Position numbers and translations under genes: made by a program. The notes beneath the pieces are model-generated. The model worked only from the letters and a program-made list of their open reading frames with translations. It was not told the origin of the DNA and made no database searches. A stretch of 6,794 nt of DNA from Planctomycetota bacterium (lineage in GTDB: Bacteria > Planctomycetota > PLA2 > JAEUHO01), in contig JARGNS010000202.1 of assembly GCA_029213105.1 (NCBI GenBank), positions 1-6,794 on the forward strand, given 5' to 3'. Below, one piece after another: positions 1 through 5,735 of this stretch; the first letter of the stretch is position 1; every line of letters starts with the position of its first letter.

Positions 1-35
1 CCCCTCGGAGACGCGACGCGCGGACAGCCGTCGGT

Positions 36-52
36 GGCGCGCCCTGCGCGCC
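36..52 (-). terminator. GC hairpin just downstream of the PQQ dehydrogenase gene, possible terminator
   Basis: A perfect inverted repeat, GGCGCGC / GCGCGCC with a 3-base loop, begins two bases past the TAG stop of the minus-strand gene. Its position suits a transcription terminator for that gene. No T-tract follows on the minus strand, so it is not a classical intrinsic terminator. It could act as a weak terminator, as a 3'-end stabilising hairpin, or be chance in GC-rich DNA. Positions 1-35 hold nothing else I can support. Confidence 0.35.
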
Positions 53-54
53 GC

Positions 55-1284
55 CTACGCGTCGGGGGCCAGCGTGAAGACGAGCCCCAGGTCGTTGGCG
101 CAGAAGTACATCTCGCCCTGGGCGTCGGTGCCCAAGCCCGCGAACTCGGGGCACTCACCCAGCATGCGGTGGTTGCGGCCCACGACACGGGCGTTCTTGC
201 CGCTGCCCTGGGTCACCAGGTCGATGCAATACACCTCGCCGCGCATGTAGTCGCCGAAGACGTACTTGCCGCGCAGCCCCTTGATGCGGTCCCCGCGATA
301 CACCGTGCCGCCGACGCCGGCCGTGCCGTCGCCACCGCCACGCACGATCTCGAACGACGGGGGTACGAAGGTCTTGGGCTTGGCCGGCGCCTTCAAGCGA
401 CGGGTGCCCTCCATGTACGGCCAGCCATGGTTGCCGCCGTACTTGACCTCCATCAGCCACTCACGCGACTGGGGCCCCGTCGTGCCCGGCTCCATCGTGA
501 TCAGGCGCCCCTGCATGTCCCAACCGAAGCGCCAGGGGTTGCGCAGGCCGAAGCCCCAGATCTCGGGGCGCACGCCGCGGACCTTGGGCCAGGGATTGCC
601 GGTCGGGATGCCGTAGGCGCCGTTCGAGCGCGTCGTCGGGTCGATGCGCAGCATCTTGCCGTAGAGCGAGCGCGGGTTCTGGGCCGCGTCCGGCTCCTTG
701 GCGTCGCCGACGCCGATGTAGAGCATGCCGTCGGGGCCGAAGCGGATGCCGCCGGCCTGGTGCTGGGCGTTGGCCTTGGGGATCTCGAGGAGCGTCCGCT
801 CACTGCGGGGGTCGGCCTTCGTGCCGTTCCCGCGGAACTCGGCGATCACCAGCTTGAAGGCCAGCCCCCCCGGCCCCGCGCTGGCGTTCTTGGCCGTGTA
901 GGACACGTAGAACAGCCGGTTCGAGGCGTACTTCGGGTGGAAGGCCAGCGACAGCAGGCCCCCCTGGGAGCGCGCGTAGACCTTCGAGCGGATGTCGAGG
1001 AAGAGGCTCGGCTTCGGGACGGCGCCGGCGCCGCGGTACTTGCGCAGGGCCTGGATCGTGCCCTTCTGCTCGACGACGAAGACCAGCCCCGACTTGTCCT
1101 TGGGCGAGGCCACGTCGACGGGCTCCTTGAACTCGACGTCCGGCCAGGCCTCGACCATCTGGACGCCGGGCATTTGCGCCGGGCCGGCTTCGGCCGTCGG
1201 GGCGGGATGGGCCAGGACGAGGAGCGGCAGCAGCAGGGCGGGTGCCAGCACCCGCAGGGCGCGCGGCAGTCGAAGGTGGAGCAT
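55..1284 (-). CDS. Exported PQQ-dependent sugar dehydrogenase-like protein (GSDH family, beta-propeller)
   Basis: 409 residues, ATG at 1284. Residues 1-33 look like a Sec signal peptide: basic start (RLPRALR), a leucine/alanine-rich core and a likely cut after AEA, so the mature protein should be periplasmic or secreted. The mature part matches the glucose/sorbosone dehydrogenase (soluble PQQ aldose dehydrogenase) family. Motifs in order are GGLLSLAFHPKY (about 108-119), HQAGGIRFGPDGMLYIGVGD (175-194, with His175 in the place of the catalytic base of soluble glucose dehydrogenase), GKMLRID (209-215), GFGLRNPWRFGWD (244-256, Arg248/Asn249 in the PQQ-contact position), GNHGWP (284-289) and KYVFGDYMRGEVYCID (340-355). 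Members oxidise aldoses or related alcohols with PQQ and pass electrons to the respiratory chain; the substrate here cannot be read. The residue before His175 is Gln, not the Asp of the Acinetobacter enzyme. A longer GTG start at 1320 would put charged residues before the signal peptide and lacks the good RBS, so ATG 1284 was chosen. It is divergent from nuoA. Confidence 0.88.
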   Translation of the reverse strand: MLHLRLPRALRVLAPALLLPLLVLAHPAPTAEAGPAQMPGVQMVEAWPDVEFKEPVDVASPKDKSGLVFVVEQKGTIQALRKYRGAGAVPKPSLFLDIRSKVYARSQGGLLSLAFHPKYASNRLFYVSYTAKNASAGPGGLAFKLVIAEFRGNGTKADPRSERTLLEIPKANAQHQAGGIRFGPDGMLYIGVGDAKEPDAAQNPRSLYGKMLRIDPTTRSNGAYGIPTGNPWPKVRGVRPEIWGFGLRNPWRFGWDMQGRLITMEPGTTGPQSREWLMEVKYGGNHGWPYMEGTRRLKAPAKPKTFVPPSFEIVRGGGDGTAGVGGTVYRGDRIKGLRGKYVFGDYMRGEVYCIDLVTQGSGKNARVVGRNHRMLGECPEFAGLGTDAQGEMYFCANDLGLVFTLAPDA

Positions 1285-1290
1285 GGGAAG

Positions 1291-1298
1291 TCCTCTTT
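1291..1298 (-). promoter_or_regulatory. Shine-Dalgarno site that sets the start of the PQQ dehydrogenase
   Basis: On the minus strand AAAGAGGA lies six bases before ATG 1284. This strong purine-rich site, with the signal peptide starting right at that ATG, decides for 1284 against the upstream GTG at 1320. Confidence 0.75.
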
Positions 1299-1311
1299 CG
1301 TAGGGGCCCGC

Positions 1312-1340
1312 ATCGTACACACCGCCCCGGACCCCCGGTA
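1312..1340 (-). promoter_or_regulatory. Possible promoter for the PQQ dehydrogenase gene
   Basis: On the minus strand TACGAT (1317-1312) matches four of six positions of a sigma-70 type -10 box. It would start transcription about 20 bases before the ATG. The hexamer 17 bases upstream (TACCGG, 1340-1335) is a poor -35 box. This is only a candidate; nothing better is visible in the spacer. Confidence 0.25.
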
Positions 1341-1408
1341 CGCGCCGTCGGGGGGGCTTGAAGGAACCCGTTTCGGGCCGGGATTCGCCTCCGGCGGGGG
1401 GGGTGGCT

Positions 1409-1417
1409 TGCTACGCT
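1409..1417 (+). promoter_or_regulatory. Possible extended -10 element for the nuo operon
   Basis: TGCTACGCT has the TGn extension and keeps the key T, A and final T of a -10 hexamer (TACGCT, 1412-1417). It would start transcription near 1424, about 37 bases before the nuoA GTG. No recognisable -35 box lies at the right distance, which extended -10 promoters can tolerate. It lies between the G8 and C6 tracts. Confidence 0.25.
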
Positions 1418-1460
1418 TCCTGCCCCCCAGCGTCAGGACGCTTGCCCACGGATCGGCCCG

Positions 1461-1979
1461 GTGTATTTCGAGCTCGCCAACGTCCTCGTCTTCACAGTCT
1501 TCGCGGCAGGCTTTGTCGCCGCGAACCTGCTCCTCGCGCGTCTACTCCGCCCGAAGAGCACCTCCGAGCCGAGCAAGCTGGCCATCTACGAGTGCGGCGA
1601 GCCGACGATCGGTCCGGCCTGGATCCGCTTCGACATCCGCTTCTACACGGTCGCGCTGATGTTCGTCGTGTTCGACGTCGAGATCGCCTTGCTGTTCCCG
1701 TGGGGCGCGGTCTTCCGCGATCTCGTCCAGGAAGGCCAGGGCGTGCTCGCGATCGTCGAGGCGGGCACGTTCATCGCCATCCTCATGGTGGGCCTGCTCT
1801 ACGTGTGGGCGCGCGGCGACATCGACTGGTCCCAGACACGGGCCACACAGGTCGAGGTCAAGCCCGACATCCGCCGCACCGTGACCGCGGACGCCGATGC
1901 GCGCGTTCCCGTGGGCGCCGGCGCGAGCCTCGAAGCGCCGGAAGCCGGCGACACGCCGGAAGGAGGCCGCGATGCCTGA
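1461..1979 (+). CDS. nuoA: NADH-quinone oxidoreductase subunit A (ND3 homologue)
   Basis: 172 residues. NuoA is a small membrane subunit of complex I near the entrance of the quinone cavity. Three membrane segments are visible, at about 5-28, 63-85 and 97-118. Between the first two is the family loop with KLAIYECGEP (39-48); Cys45 is the counterpart of the ND3 loop cysteine. FDIRFYTVALMFVVFDVEIA (58-77) is the second signature. Start: GTG at 1461 puts the first helix directly at the N-terminus as usual in the family. The ribosome site is weak (GGA at 1450-1452, eight bases away). Most NuoA proteins end soon after the third helix; this one runs about 47 residues further (126-172) in an Ala/Glu/Gly/Asp-rich tail that looks disordered. 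Its 3' end overlaps nuoB by 8 bases and carries the nuoB ribosome site. First gene of the operon. Confidence 0.96.
   Translation: MYFELANVLVFTVFAAGFVAANLLLARLLRPKSTSEPSKLAIYECGEPTIGPAWIRFDIRFYTVALMFVVFDVEIALLFPWGAVFRDLVQEGQGVLAIVEAGTFIAILMVGLLYVWARGDIDWSQTRATQVEVKPDIRRTVTADADARVPVGAGASLEAPEAGDTPEGGRDA
1960..1966 (+). promoter_or_regulatory. Shine-Dalgarno site of nuoB, inside the nuoA 3' end
   Basis: AAGGAGG stands five bases before ATG 1972. This near-perfect site lies within the last codons of nuoA. It fixes the nuoB start and rules out the in-frame ATG at 1897, which has no such site and would add 25 residues that look like out-of-frame nuoA sequence. Confidence 0.85.
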
Positions 1980-2559
1980 TGAGCACGGCATGAGCATGAT
2001 TCCCGGGGAGAGCCTGCTCGACCCCGAGCTGCAGCAGTCGGTGATCCTGACCAAGGTGCAGTGGGTGAAGGACTGGGGGCGCCGTCACGCGCTCTGGCCC
2101 ATGGCCTTCGGACTCGCGTGCTGCGCCATGGAGATGATGGCGACCGCCGCGACGAAGTACGACCTCGATCGCTTCGGCGCCGGCGTCTTCCGCGCCTCGC
2201 CGCGGCAGAGTGACCTGATGATCGTGGCCGGCACGCTGAGCCACAAGATGGCGCCGCGTCTGCGCCGGCTGTGGGAACAGATGCCCGATCCGAAGTACGT
2301 GATCGCCATGGGCGCGTGCGTCATCGGCGGTGGCCCGTACTCGAAGTTCGGCTACCACGTCGTCCAGGGCGTCGACCTGGTCGTGCCGGTCGACGTCTAC
2401 CTCCCCGGGTGCCCGCCGCGCCCCGAGGCCCTGATCGACGCCATCCGCAAGCTGCAGTTCCGTATCCAGGAGCGCAGCGGCGAGACCCTGCCCGACATGC
2501 CCCAGGGCCTGCCGCAGGACCCGACCGACGAGGATGGCGAGGAGACAAGCGCAGCCTGA
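1972..2559 (+). CDS. nuoB: NADH-quinone oxidoreductase subunit B (PSST homologue, cluster N2)
   Basis: 195 residues. NuoB holds the terminal [4Fe-4S] cluster N2, which hands electrons to quinone at the interface with NuoD. The four expected ligands are present: Cys50 and Cys51 in GLACCAMEMM, Cys116 in MGACVIGGG, and Cys147 in YLPGCPPRPEAL. Between them FRASPRQSDLMIVAGTLSHK (73-92) and VVQGVDLVVPVDVYLPG (130-146) are typical of the family. The length is normal, with a short acidic tail (about 173-195, DEDGEE). ATG 1972 is chosen for its strong Shine-Dalgarno site; it overlaps the nuoA stop by 8 bases. The stop overlaps the nuoC start by one base (TGATG). In the first 60 codons only five end in A or T, a good reference for normal codon use here. 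Confidence 0.97.
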   Translation: MPDEHGMSMIPGESLLDPELQQSVILTKVQWVKDWGRRHALWPMAFGLACCAMEMMATAATKYDLDRFGAGVFRASPRQSDLMIVAGTLSHKMAPRLRRLWEQMPDPKYVIAMGACVIGGGPYSKFGYHVVQGVDLVVPVDVYLPGCPPRPEALIDAIRKLQFRIQERSGETLPDMPQGLPQDPTDEDGEETSAA

Positions 2560-3143
2560 TGGCCGAGCCCAGCGACTCCCCGGTGGCCGCCGCCGCCGAC
2601 CCCGTGACCGCGAAGGCCTTGGAGGCCCTGCAGGCCGCGCTGCCCGACGCGGTCGTGGATTCCGTGCTTACCGGGCAGCACCCCTGGATCCAGGTGCGTG
2701 CGCAGGATCTGCGTGCCACGTGCCGCCTGCTGCGTGACGACCCCGCCCTGCGCTACGACTGCTGCCACCTCATCTCGGCCGTCGACTTCCCGGCGCCCAC
2801 GGAGGGCGAGCCGCACATCGACGTCGTCTACCACCTCGTGTCGTATGTCGTGCGTCCCGAGGCGTCCTACGCAAAGCGCGCCGAGAAGAACGACCCGTTC
2901 CTGGCCATCAAGGTGAGCCTCCCGCGCGAGAAGCCCGAGGTGCCCACGGTGCTGGACATCTGGATCGGCGCCGACTGGCACGAGCGCGAGACGTGGGACC
3001 TCATGGGGGTGCGCTTCACGGGCCGCGCCGAGCTGCCGCGCATCCTGCTCCCCGAGGACTGGCCCGGCCACCCGCTGCGCAAGGATTGGGAGTTCCCCGC
3101 CTCCTATCACGGTGTGCCCATCATTCCGCCGGAGGGCCTCTGA
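2559..3143 (+). CDS. nuoC: NADH-quinone oxidoreductase subunit C (30 kDa homologue)
   Basis: 194 residues. NuoC is a peripheral-arm subunit without a cofactor that packs against NuoD and NuoB. The family signature sits near the C-terminus: HERETWDLMGVRF (141-153), then LPRILLPEDWPGHPLRKDW (159-177), matching the usual ERE-x-D-x-x-G and GHPLRKD pattern. The N-terminal domain (about 20-130) includes the expected beta-sheet segment DVVYHLVSY (88-96). It is a separate gene, not the NuoCD fusion of E. coli. The start overlaps the nuoB stop by one base. The nearest purine-rich stretch (GGAG, 2541-2544) is 14 bases away, so translation probably depends on coupling to nuoB. The protein ends normally (PPEGL) at the TGA 3141-3143, followed by an unusual gap before nuoD. 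Confidence 0.96.
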   Translation: MAEPSDSPVAAAADPVTAKALEALQAALPDAVVDSVLTGQHPWIQVRAQDLRATCRLLRDDPALRYDCCHLISAVDFPAPTEGEPHIDVVYHLVSYVVRPEASYAKRAEKNDPFLAIKVSLPREKPEVPTVLDIWIGADWHERETWDLMGVRFTGRAELPRILLPEDWPGHPLRKDWEFPASYHGVPIIPPEGL

Positions 3144-3406
3144 TGAAGGCGTTTCGGATCAGTGGCTGTGTCGATTCGGGTGCTGCCCGCCGGATGCTCG
3201 GCGCCGACTTGCGATCCGCTCCTCGAGTGGATGACCACGAGTCGTCCCGGATCGCGGCGCGGCGCCTTCGCCCCGACGCGCCGATCGCCAGCGCGCGTCG
3301 CCTCTCGGGTGTCGTTCGCACCAGCGTCTCCGACCGTCGCTCCTCGCGTGGCGTACGCGTCGATGGCCACACGCCGGCCGTCCGGCTTGCGGGAGGTGTC
3401 GCATGA
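3143..3406 (+). CDS. Doubtful 87-codon open frame between nuoC and nuoD
   Basis: The frame starts at an ATG sharing one base with the nuoC stop (TGATG) and ends at a TGA that overlaps the nuoD ATG by four bases (ATGA), so it exactly fills the gap in operon style. The product would be 87 residues (MKAFRISGCVDSGAARRM at its start), with 17 arginines, many serines, no membrane segment, no signal peptide and no motif I know. GC at codon positions 1, 2 and 3 is about 75, 64 and 74%, while neighbouring nuo genes have about 90-97% at position 3. This lack of codon periodicity argues against a long-standing gene. No Shine-Dalgarno site other than coupling is seen. Other frames here are open too, as expected at this GC content. 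I think it more likely non-coding, but the position keeps a small protein possible. Confidence 0.2.
   Translation: MKAFRISGCVDSGAARRMLGADLRSAPRVDDHESSRIAARRLRPDAPIASARRLSGVVRTSVSDRRSSRGVRVDGHTPAVRLAGGVA
3144..3402. other. Non-nuo insert between nuoC and nuoD, probably non-coding and possibly structured or repeat-like
   Basis: In an operon whose other junctions overlap or abut, 259 bases separate nuoC from nuoD. The stretch lacks the codon-position bias of its neighbours in every frame. It contains several potential hairpins: CGGAT/ATCCG (3191-3218, with the palindrome CGGCGCCG in the loop), CTC-GTGG/CCAC-GAG (3222-3241), GATC-GGCGCG/CGCGCC-GATC (3250-3286), GGTG/CACC (3308-3322) and GCCGG/CCGGC (3373-3386). 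CGCTCCTCGAGTGG (3217-3230) recurs with one mismatch at 3338-3351. The bases ATGA occur at both borders (3143-3146 and 3403-3406), as a short target duplication would look. No terminal inverted repeats or transposase were found. At this GC content some hairpins arise by chance. Confidence 0.55.
3391..3396 (+). promoter_or_regulatory. Shine-Dalgarno site of nuoD
   Basis: GGGAGG lies six bases before ATG 3403. It confirms this start for nuoD and means that the right end of the inserted stretch supplies the nuoD ribosome site. The small GCCGG/CCGGC hairpin (3373-3386) ends five bases upstream of it. Confidence 0.8.
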
Positions 3407-4623
3407 GCGGCGGCACACCCGAGGGGCCGGGCCCCGACCTCGGCAGCGGCGGCGAGCCCGCGGGGGCCGTGGAGTTCCACGAGCGCCAGGAGGCCGTCGG
3501 GCGCGACGTGCGCACCGAGGAGATGGTCTTCAACATGGGGCCGCAGCACCCGGCCACCCATGGCGTGCTGCGCGTCGCCGTCAAGACCGATGGCGAGTAC
3601 GTCCGTGCCCTGCAGCCGCACGTCGGCAACATCCACCGCTGCGCCGAGAAGATCGGTGAGAGCGTCGCCTTCTACCAGTGGATCCCGTACCTCGATCGCA
3701 TGGACTACCTCGCTGCGATGTGCAACGAGCACATCGGCTGCATGGCCATCGAGCGCCTGGGCGGCATCGAGGTCCCCGAGCGCGCCGAGTACATCCGCGT
3801 CATCGTGGCCGAGATCCAGCGCATCCTCAGCCACCTGATGGCCATCGGGGTCTACGGCCTCGACCTCGGGGCCTTCACCCCGTTCCTGCACCAGTTCCGT
3901 GAGCGCGAGCGCGGCATGGATCTGCTCGACCATCTGTCGGGCGGCCGCCTGCTCTACCACTACGTGCGCATTGGCGGCGTGAAGCGCGACTTCTCGCAGG
4001 ACTGGCTCGACGAGCTCGAGGCGTTCCTCTCATCCGTCGAGACGCGGCTGCCCGAGTACAACACCCTGCTGCTGCACAACCGCATCTTCCAGGCGCGGAC
4101 GTTCGATGTGGGGATCATCGATCCCGCCATGGCGGCGGCGTGGGGCGTGACGGGCCCCGGGCTGCGCGCGGCCGGCGTCGACTGGGATCTGCGCCGCGAT
4201 GCGCCCTACTCGATCTACGACCGCTTCGACTTCGAGGTGCCCGTGGGGCACAGCGGCATCGGCGGCCAGGTGGGGGACTGCTTCCAGCGCCATTGGGTCC
4301 GCGTGCGCGAGGTCGAGGAGTCCCTGAAGATCATCCGTCAGGCCCTCGCCCAGATGCCGGAAGGCCCGGTGATGGGGCGCGTGCCCAAGGGCTTCAAGCC
4401 GCCGGCGGGCGAGGTCTACATGCGGGGCGAGAATCCGCGCGGGGAGCTCGCCGTCTACATGGTGAGCGCGGGCAAGTCGGACAAGGCCTGGCGCGCGCGC
4501 TGCCGCGGGCCGTCGTTCAGCAACATCGCCTGCATCACCGAGGTCGCCGAGGGCATGCTCATCGCCGACCTCGTGGCGCTCATCGGCAGCATGGACATCG
4601 TGCTCGGCGAGGTCGATCGCTGA
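3403..4623 (+). CDS. nuoD: NADH-quinone oxidoreductase subunit D (49 kDa homologue)
   Basis: 406 residues, the usual length. NuoD forms the quinone-binding pocket with NuoB. Family landmarks are NMGPQHPATHGVLR (44-57), IHRCAEKIGES (77-87), WIPYLDRMDYLAAM (93-106), FRERERGMDLL (165-175), RIGGVKRD (189-196), the stretch TFDVGIIDPAMAAAWGVTG (233-251) and RGPSFSN...LGEVDR at the end. His53 and Tyr102 align with Thermus Nqo4 His38 and Tyr87, which contact the quinone head, so the site looks functional. The PROSITE-style pattern at 77-87 is imperfect: position 80 is Cys where Gly/Ala is usual, and position 87 is Ser where Lys/Arg/Gln is usual. The first 35 residues are Gly/Pro/Glu-rich and probably flexible. 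The start is fixed by GGGAGG six bases upstream. The TGA overlaps the nuoH ATG by one base. Confidence 0.97.
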   Translation: MSGGTPEGPGPDLGSGGEPAGAVEFHERQEAVGRDVRTEEMVFNMGPQHPATHGVLRVAVKTDGEYVRALQPHVGNIHRCAEKIGESVAFYQWIPYLDRMDYLAAMCNEHIGCMAIERLGGIEVPERAEYIRVIVAEIQRILSHLMAIGVYGLDLGAFTPFLHQFRERERGMDLLDHLSGGRLLYHYVRIGGVKRDFSQDWLDELEAFLSSVETRLPEYNTLLLHNRIFQARTFDVGIIDPAMAAAWGVTGPGLRAAGVDWDLRRDAPYSIYDRFDFEVPVGHSGIGGQVGDCFQRHWVRVREVEESLKIIRQALAQMPEGPVMGRVPKGFKPPAGEVYMRGENPRGELAVYMVSAGKSDKAWRARCRGPSFSNIACITEVAEGMLIADLVALIGSMDIVLGEVDR

Positions 4624-5735
4624 TGCAGTTCTGGCTGGACGAACTTCGGACGAGCGTGGACTGGATCGGCGCCCTGCCTGCCGGCTTCGTCTACACGATC
4701 GGGATCGTCGTCGTCTGCAAGATCGTGCTGGTCTACGCGAGCCTCCTCGCGGGCGAGACCGTCTGGCTGGAACGCCGCATCTCGGGGCGCATGCAGGCTC
4801 GCATCGGGCCCAACCGCGTGGGCCCCCAGGGCCTGCTGCAGTTCCTGGCCGATGGCGTCAAGCTCCTCGCCAAGGAAGACATCATCCCGGCCACGGCGGA
4901 CAAGCCGATCTTCCTCGCGGCACCGATCATCGTGTTCGTCGGCGCGTTCGCGGCGTTTGCCGTGCTGCCGTTCGGCGATGGTCTCGTCGCGGCGGACATG
5001 AACGTCGGGCTGTTCGTGATCCTCTCGCTGACGAGCATCGAGGTCGTCGGGATCATCATGGCCGGTTGGGCCTCGAACTCGAAGTGGGCCGTGCTAGGTG
5101 CCATGCGCGAGGTCGCGCAGATGATCAGCTACGAGCTGCCGTTGGGCATCTCGGCGCTGAGCATCGTCATCCTGGCCGGCACCATGAACCTGACGGACAT
5201 CGTGCACCAGCAGGAAGGTCCGATCTGGAACTGGTACGTGTTCCGCGGGCCTTTCGCGTTCGCGTCGTTCTTCATCTTCTTCACGGCAGCCCTCGCGGCG
5301 CTCAAGCGCGCGCCGTTCGACCTGCCCGAGGCCGAGAGCGAGCTGGTCGCTGGCTTCCACACGGAGTACACGGGCTTCCGCTTCGCCGTGTTCTTCCTGG
5401 CCGAGTACGCGGCGATGATCCTGTTCGCGATCCTCACCTCGGTGCTGTTCCTCGGCGGCTGGTCCCCGGGCTTCCCCGTCGACTTGAGCGAGGGCCTGGC
5501 CCGTTGGGCAGGGGCCCTGATCCTCTTCCTCAAGACGATCTTCCTGCTGGGCGTGATGATCTGGATCCGCTGGTCGCTCCCGCGCTTCCGCATCGATCGC
5601 GTGATGTACCTCTGCTACAAGGTCCTGCTGCCGCTGAGTGTCGTGTGTGCCGTGGGCATTGCCCTGCAGGTGCTCTTCGCGATTACCGGCCTCGGTACCG
5701 ATAGCGCCTTCGGCCGCTGGCTGGGAGGGATGTAG
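4623..5735 (+). CDS. nuoH: NADH-quinone oxidoreductase subunit H (ND1 homologue)
   Basis: 370 residues, a polytopic membrane protein with about eight membrane segments beginning near residue 21. NuoH lines the quinone tunnel and links the Q-module to the proton-pumping arm. The two family signatures are complete: GLLQFLADGVKLLAKE (70-85), preceded by MQARIGPNRVGP (57-68), and APFDLPEAESELVAGFHTEY (230-249), the acidic loop thought to funnel toward the quinone site. MREVAQMISYELPLGIS (161-177) is also typical. The start ATG overlaps the nuoD stop (TGATG); GAGG at 4609-4612 is a modest ribosome site ten bases away. In the E. coli order nuoE, F and G would precede this gene; here nuoD is directly upstream. 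The stop TAG abuts the nuoI ATG with no base between. Confidence 0.97.
   Translation: MQFWLDELRTSVDWIGALPAGFVYTIGIVVVCKIVLVYASLLAGETVWLERRISGRMQARIGPNRVGPQGLLQFLADGVKLLAKEDIIPATADKPIFLAAPIIVFVGAFAAFAVLPFGDGLVAADMNVGLFVILSLTSIEVVGIIMAGWASNSKWAVLGAMREVAQMISYELPLGISALSIVILAGTMNLTDIVHQQEGPIWNWYVFRGPFAFASFFIFFTAALAALKRAPFDLPEAESELVAGFHTEYTGFRFAVFFLAEYAAMILFAILTSVLFLGGWSPGFPVDLSEGLARWAGALILFLKTIFLLGVMIWIRWSLPRFRIDRVMYLCYKVLLPLSVVCAVGIALQVLFAITGLGTDSAFGRWLGGM

Larger units (their letters stand above)
1285..1460. promoter_or_regulatory. Divergent intergenic region between the PQQ dehydrogenase and nuoA
   Basis: This 176-base spacer must carry the promoters for both directions unless nuo is read from farther away. 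It contains a G7 tract (1350-1356), a G8 tract (1396-1403) and a C6 tract (1423-1428). It also has an imperfect dyad, GAACCC (1364-1369) with GGG-A-TTC (1380-1386). No convincing small gene, riboswitch or tRNA was seen. The dyad could be an operator, but no known regulator site was recognised. Confidence 0.5.

Noticed and set aside
34..1659. A 541-codon open frame on the plus strand
   Set aside because: It runs antisense through the PQQ dehydrogenase and on into nuoA in another frame. The translation shows no family motif, and the minus-strand gene explains the region.
1897..1971. Longer start for nuoB, 25 residues upstream
   Set aside because: The extra residues are nuoA sequence read out of frame, and the near-perfect AAGGAGG site points to ATG 1972.
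1358..1993. A 211-codon plus-strand open frame overlapping nuoA
   Set aside because: It is Arg/Pro-rich and is the shifted frame of nuoA. nuoA has the real family signature in the other frame.
3144..3402. NuoCD fusion linker or a frameshifted fusion
   Set aside because: nuoC is in one frame with a proper end and stop. nuoD is in another frame with its own ribosome site and normal N-terminus, and the stretch between does not resemble either protein.
3162..3659. A second plus-strand open frame through the gap into nuoD
   Set aside because: It continues out of frame inside nuoD, where nuoD is certain. In the gap its third codon position is no richer in GC than the others.
3121..3960. A 279-codon open frame on the minus strand across the nuoC/nuoD gap
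   Set aside because: Two thirds of it is the antisense of nuoD, and the part in the gap has no codon bias. Long antisense frames are expected at this GC content.
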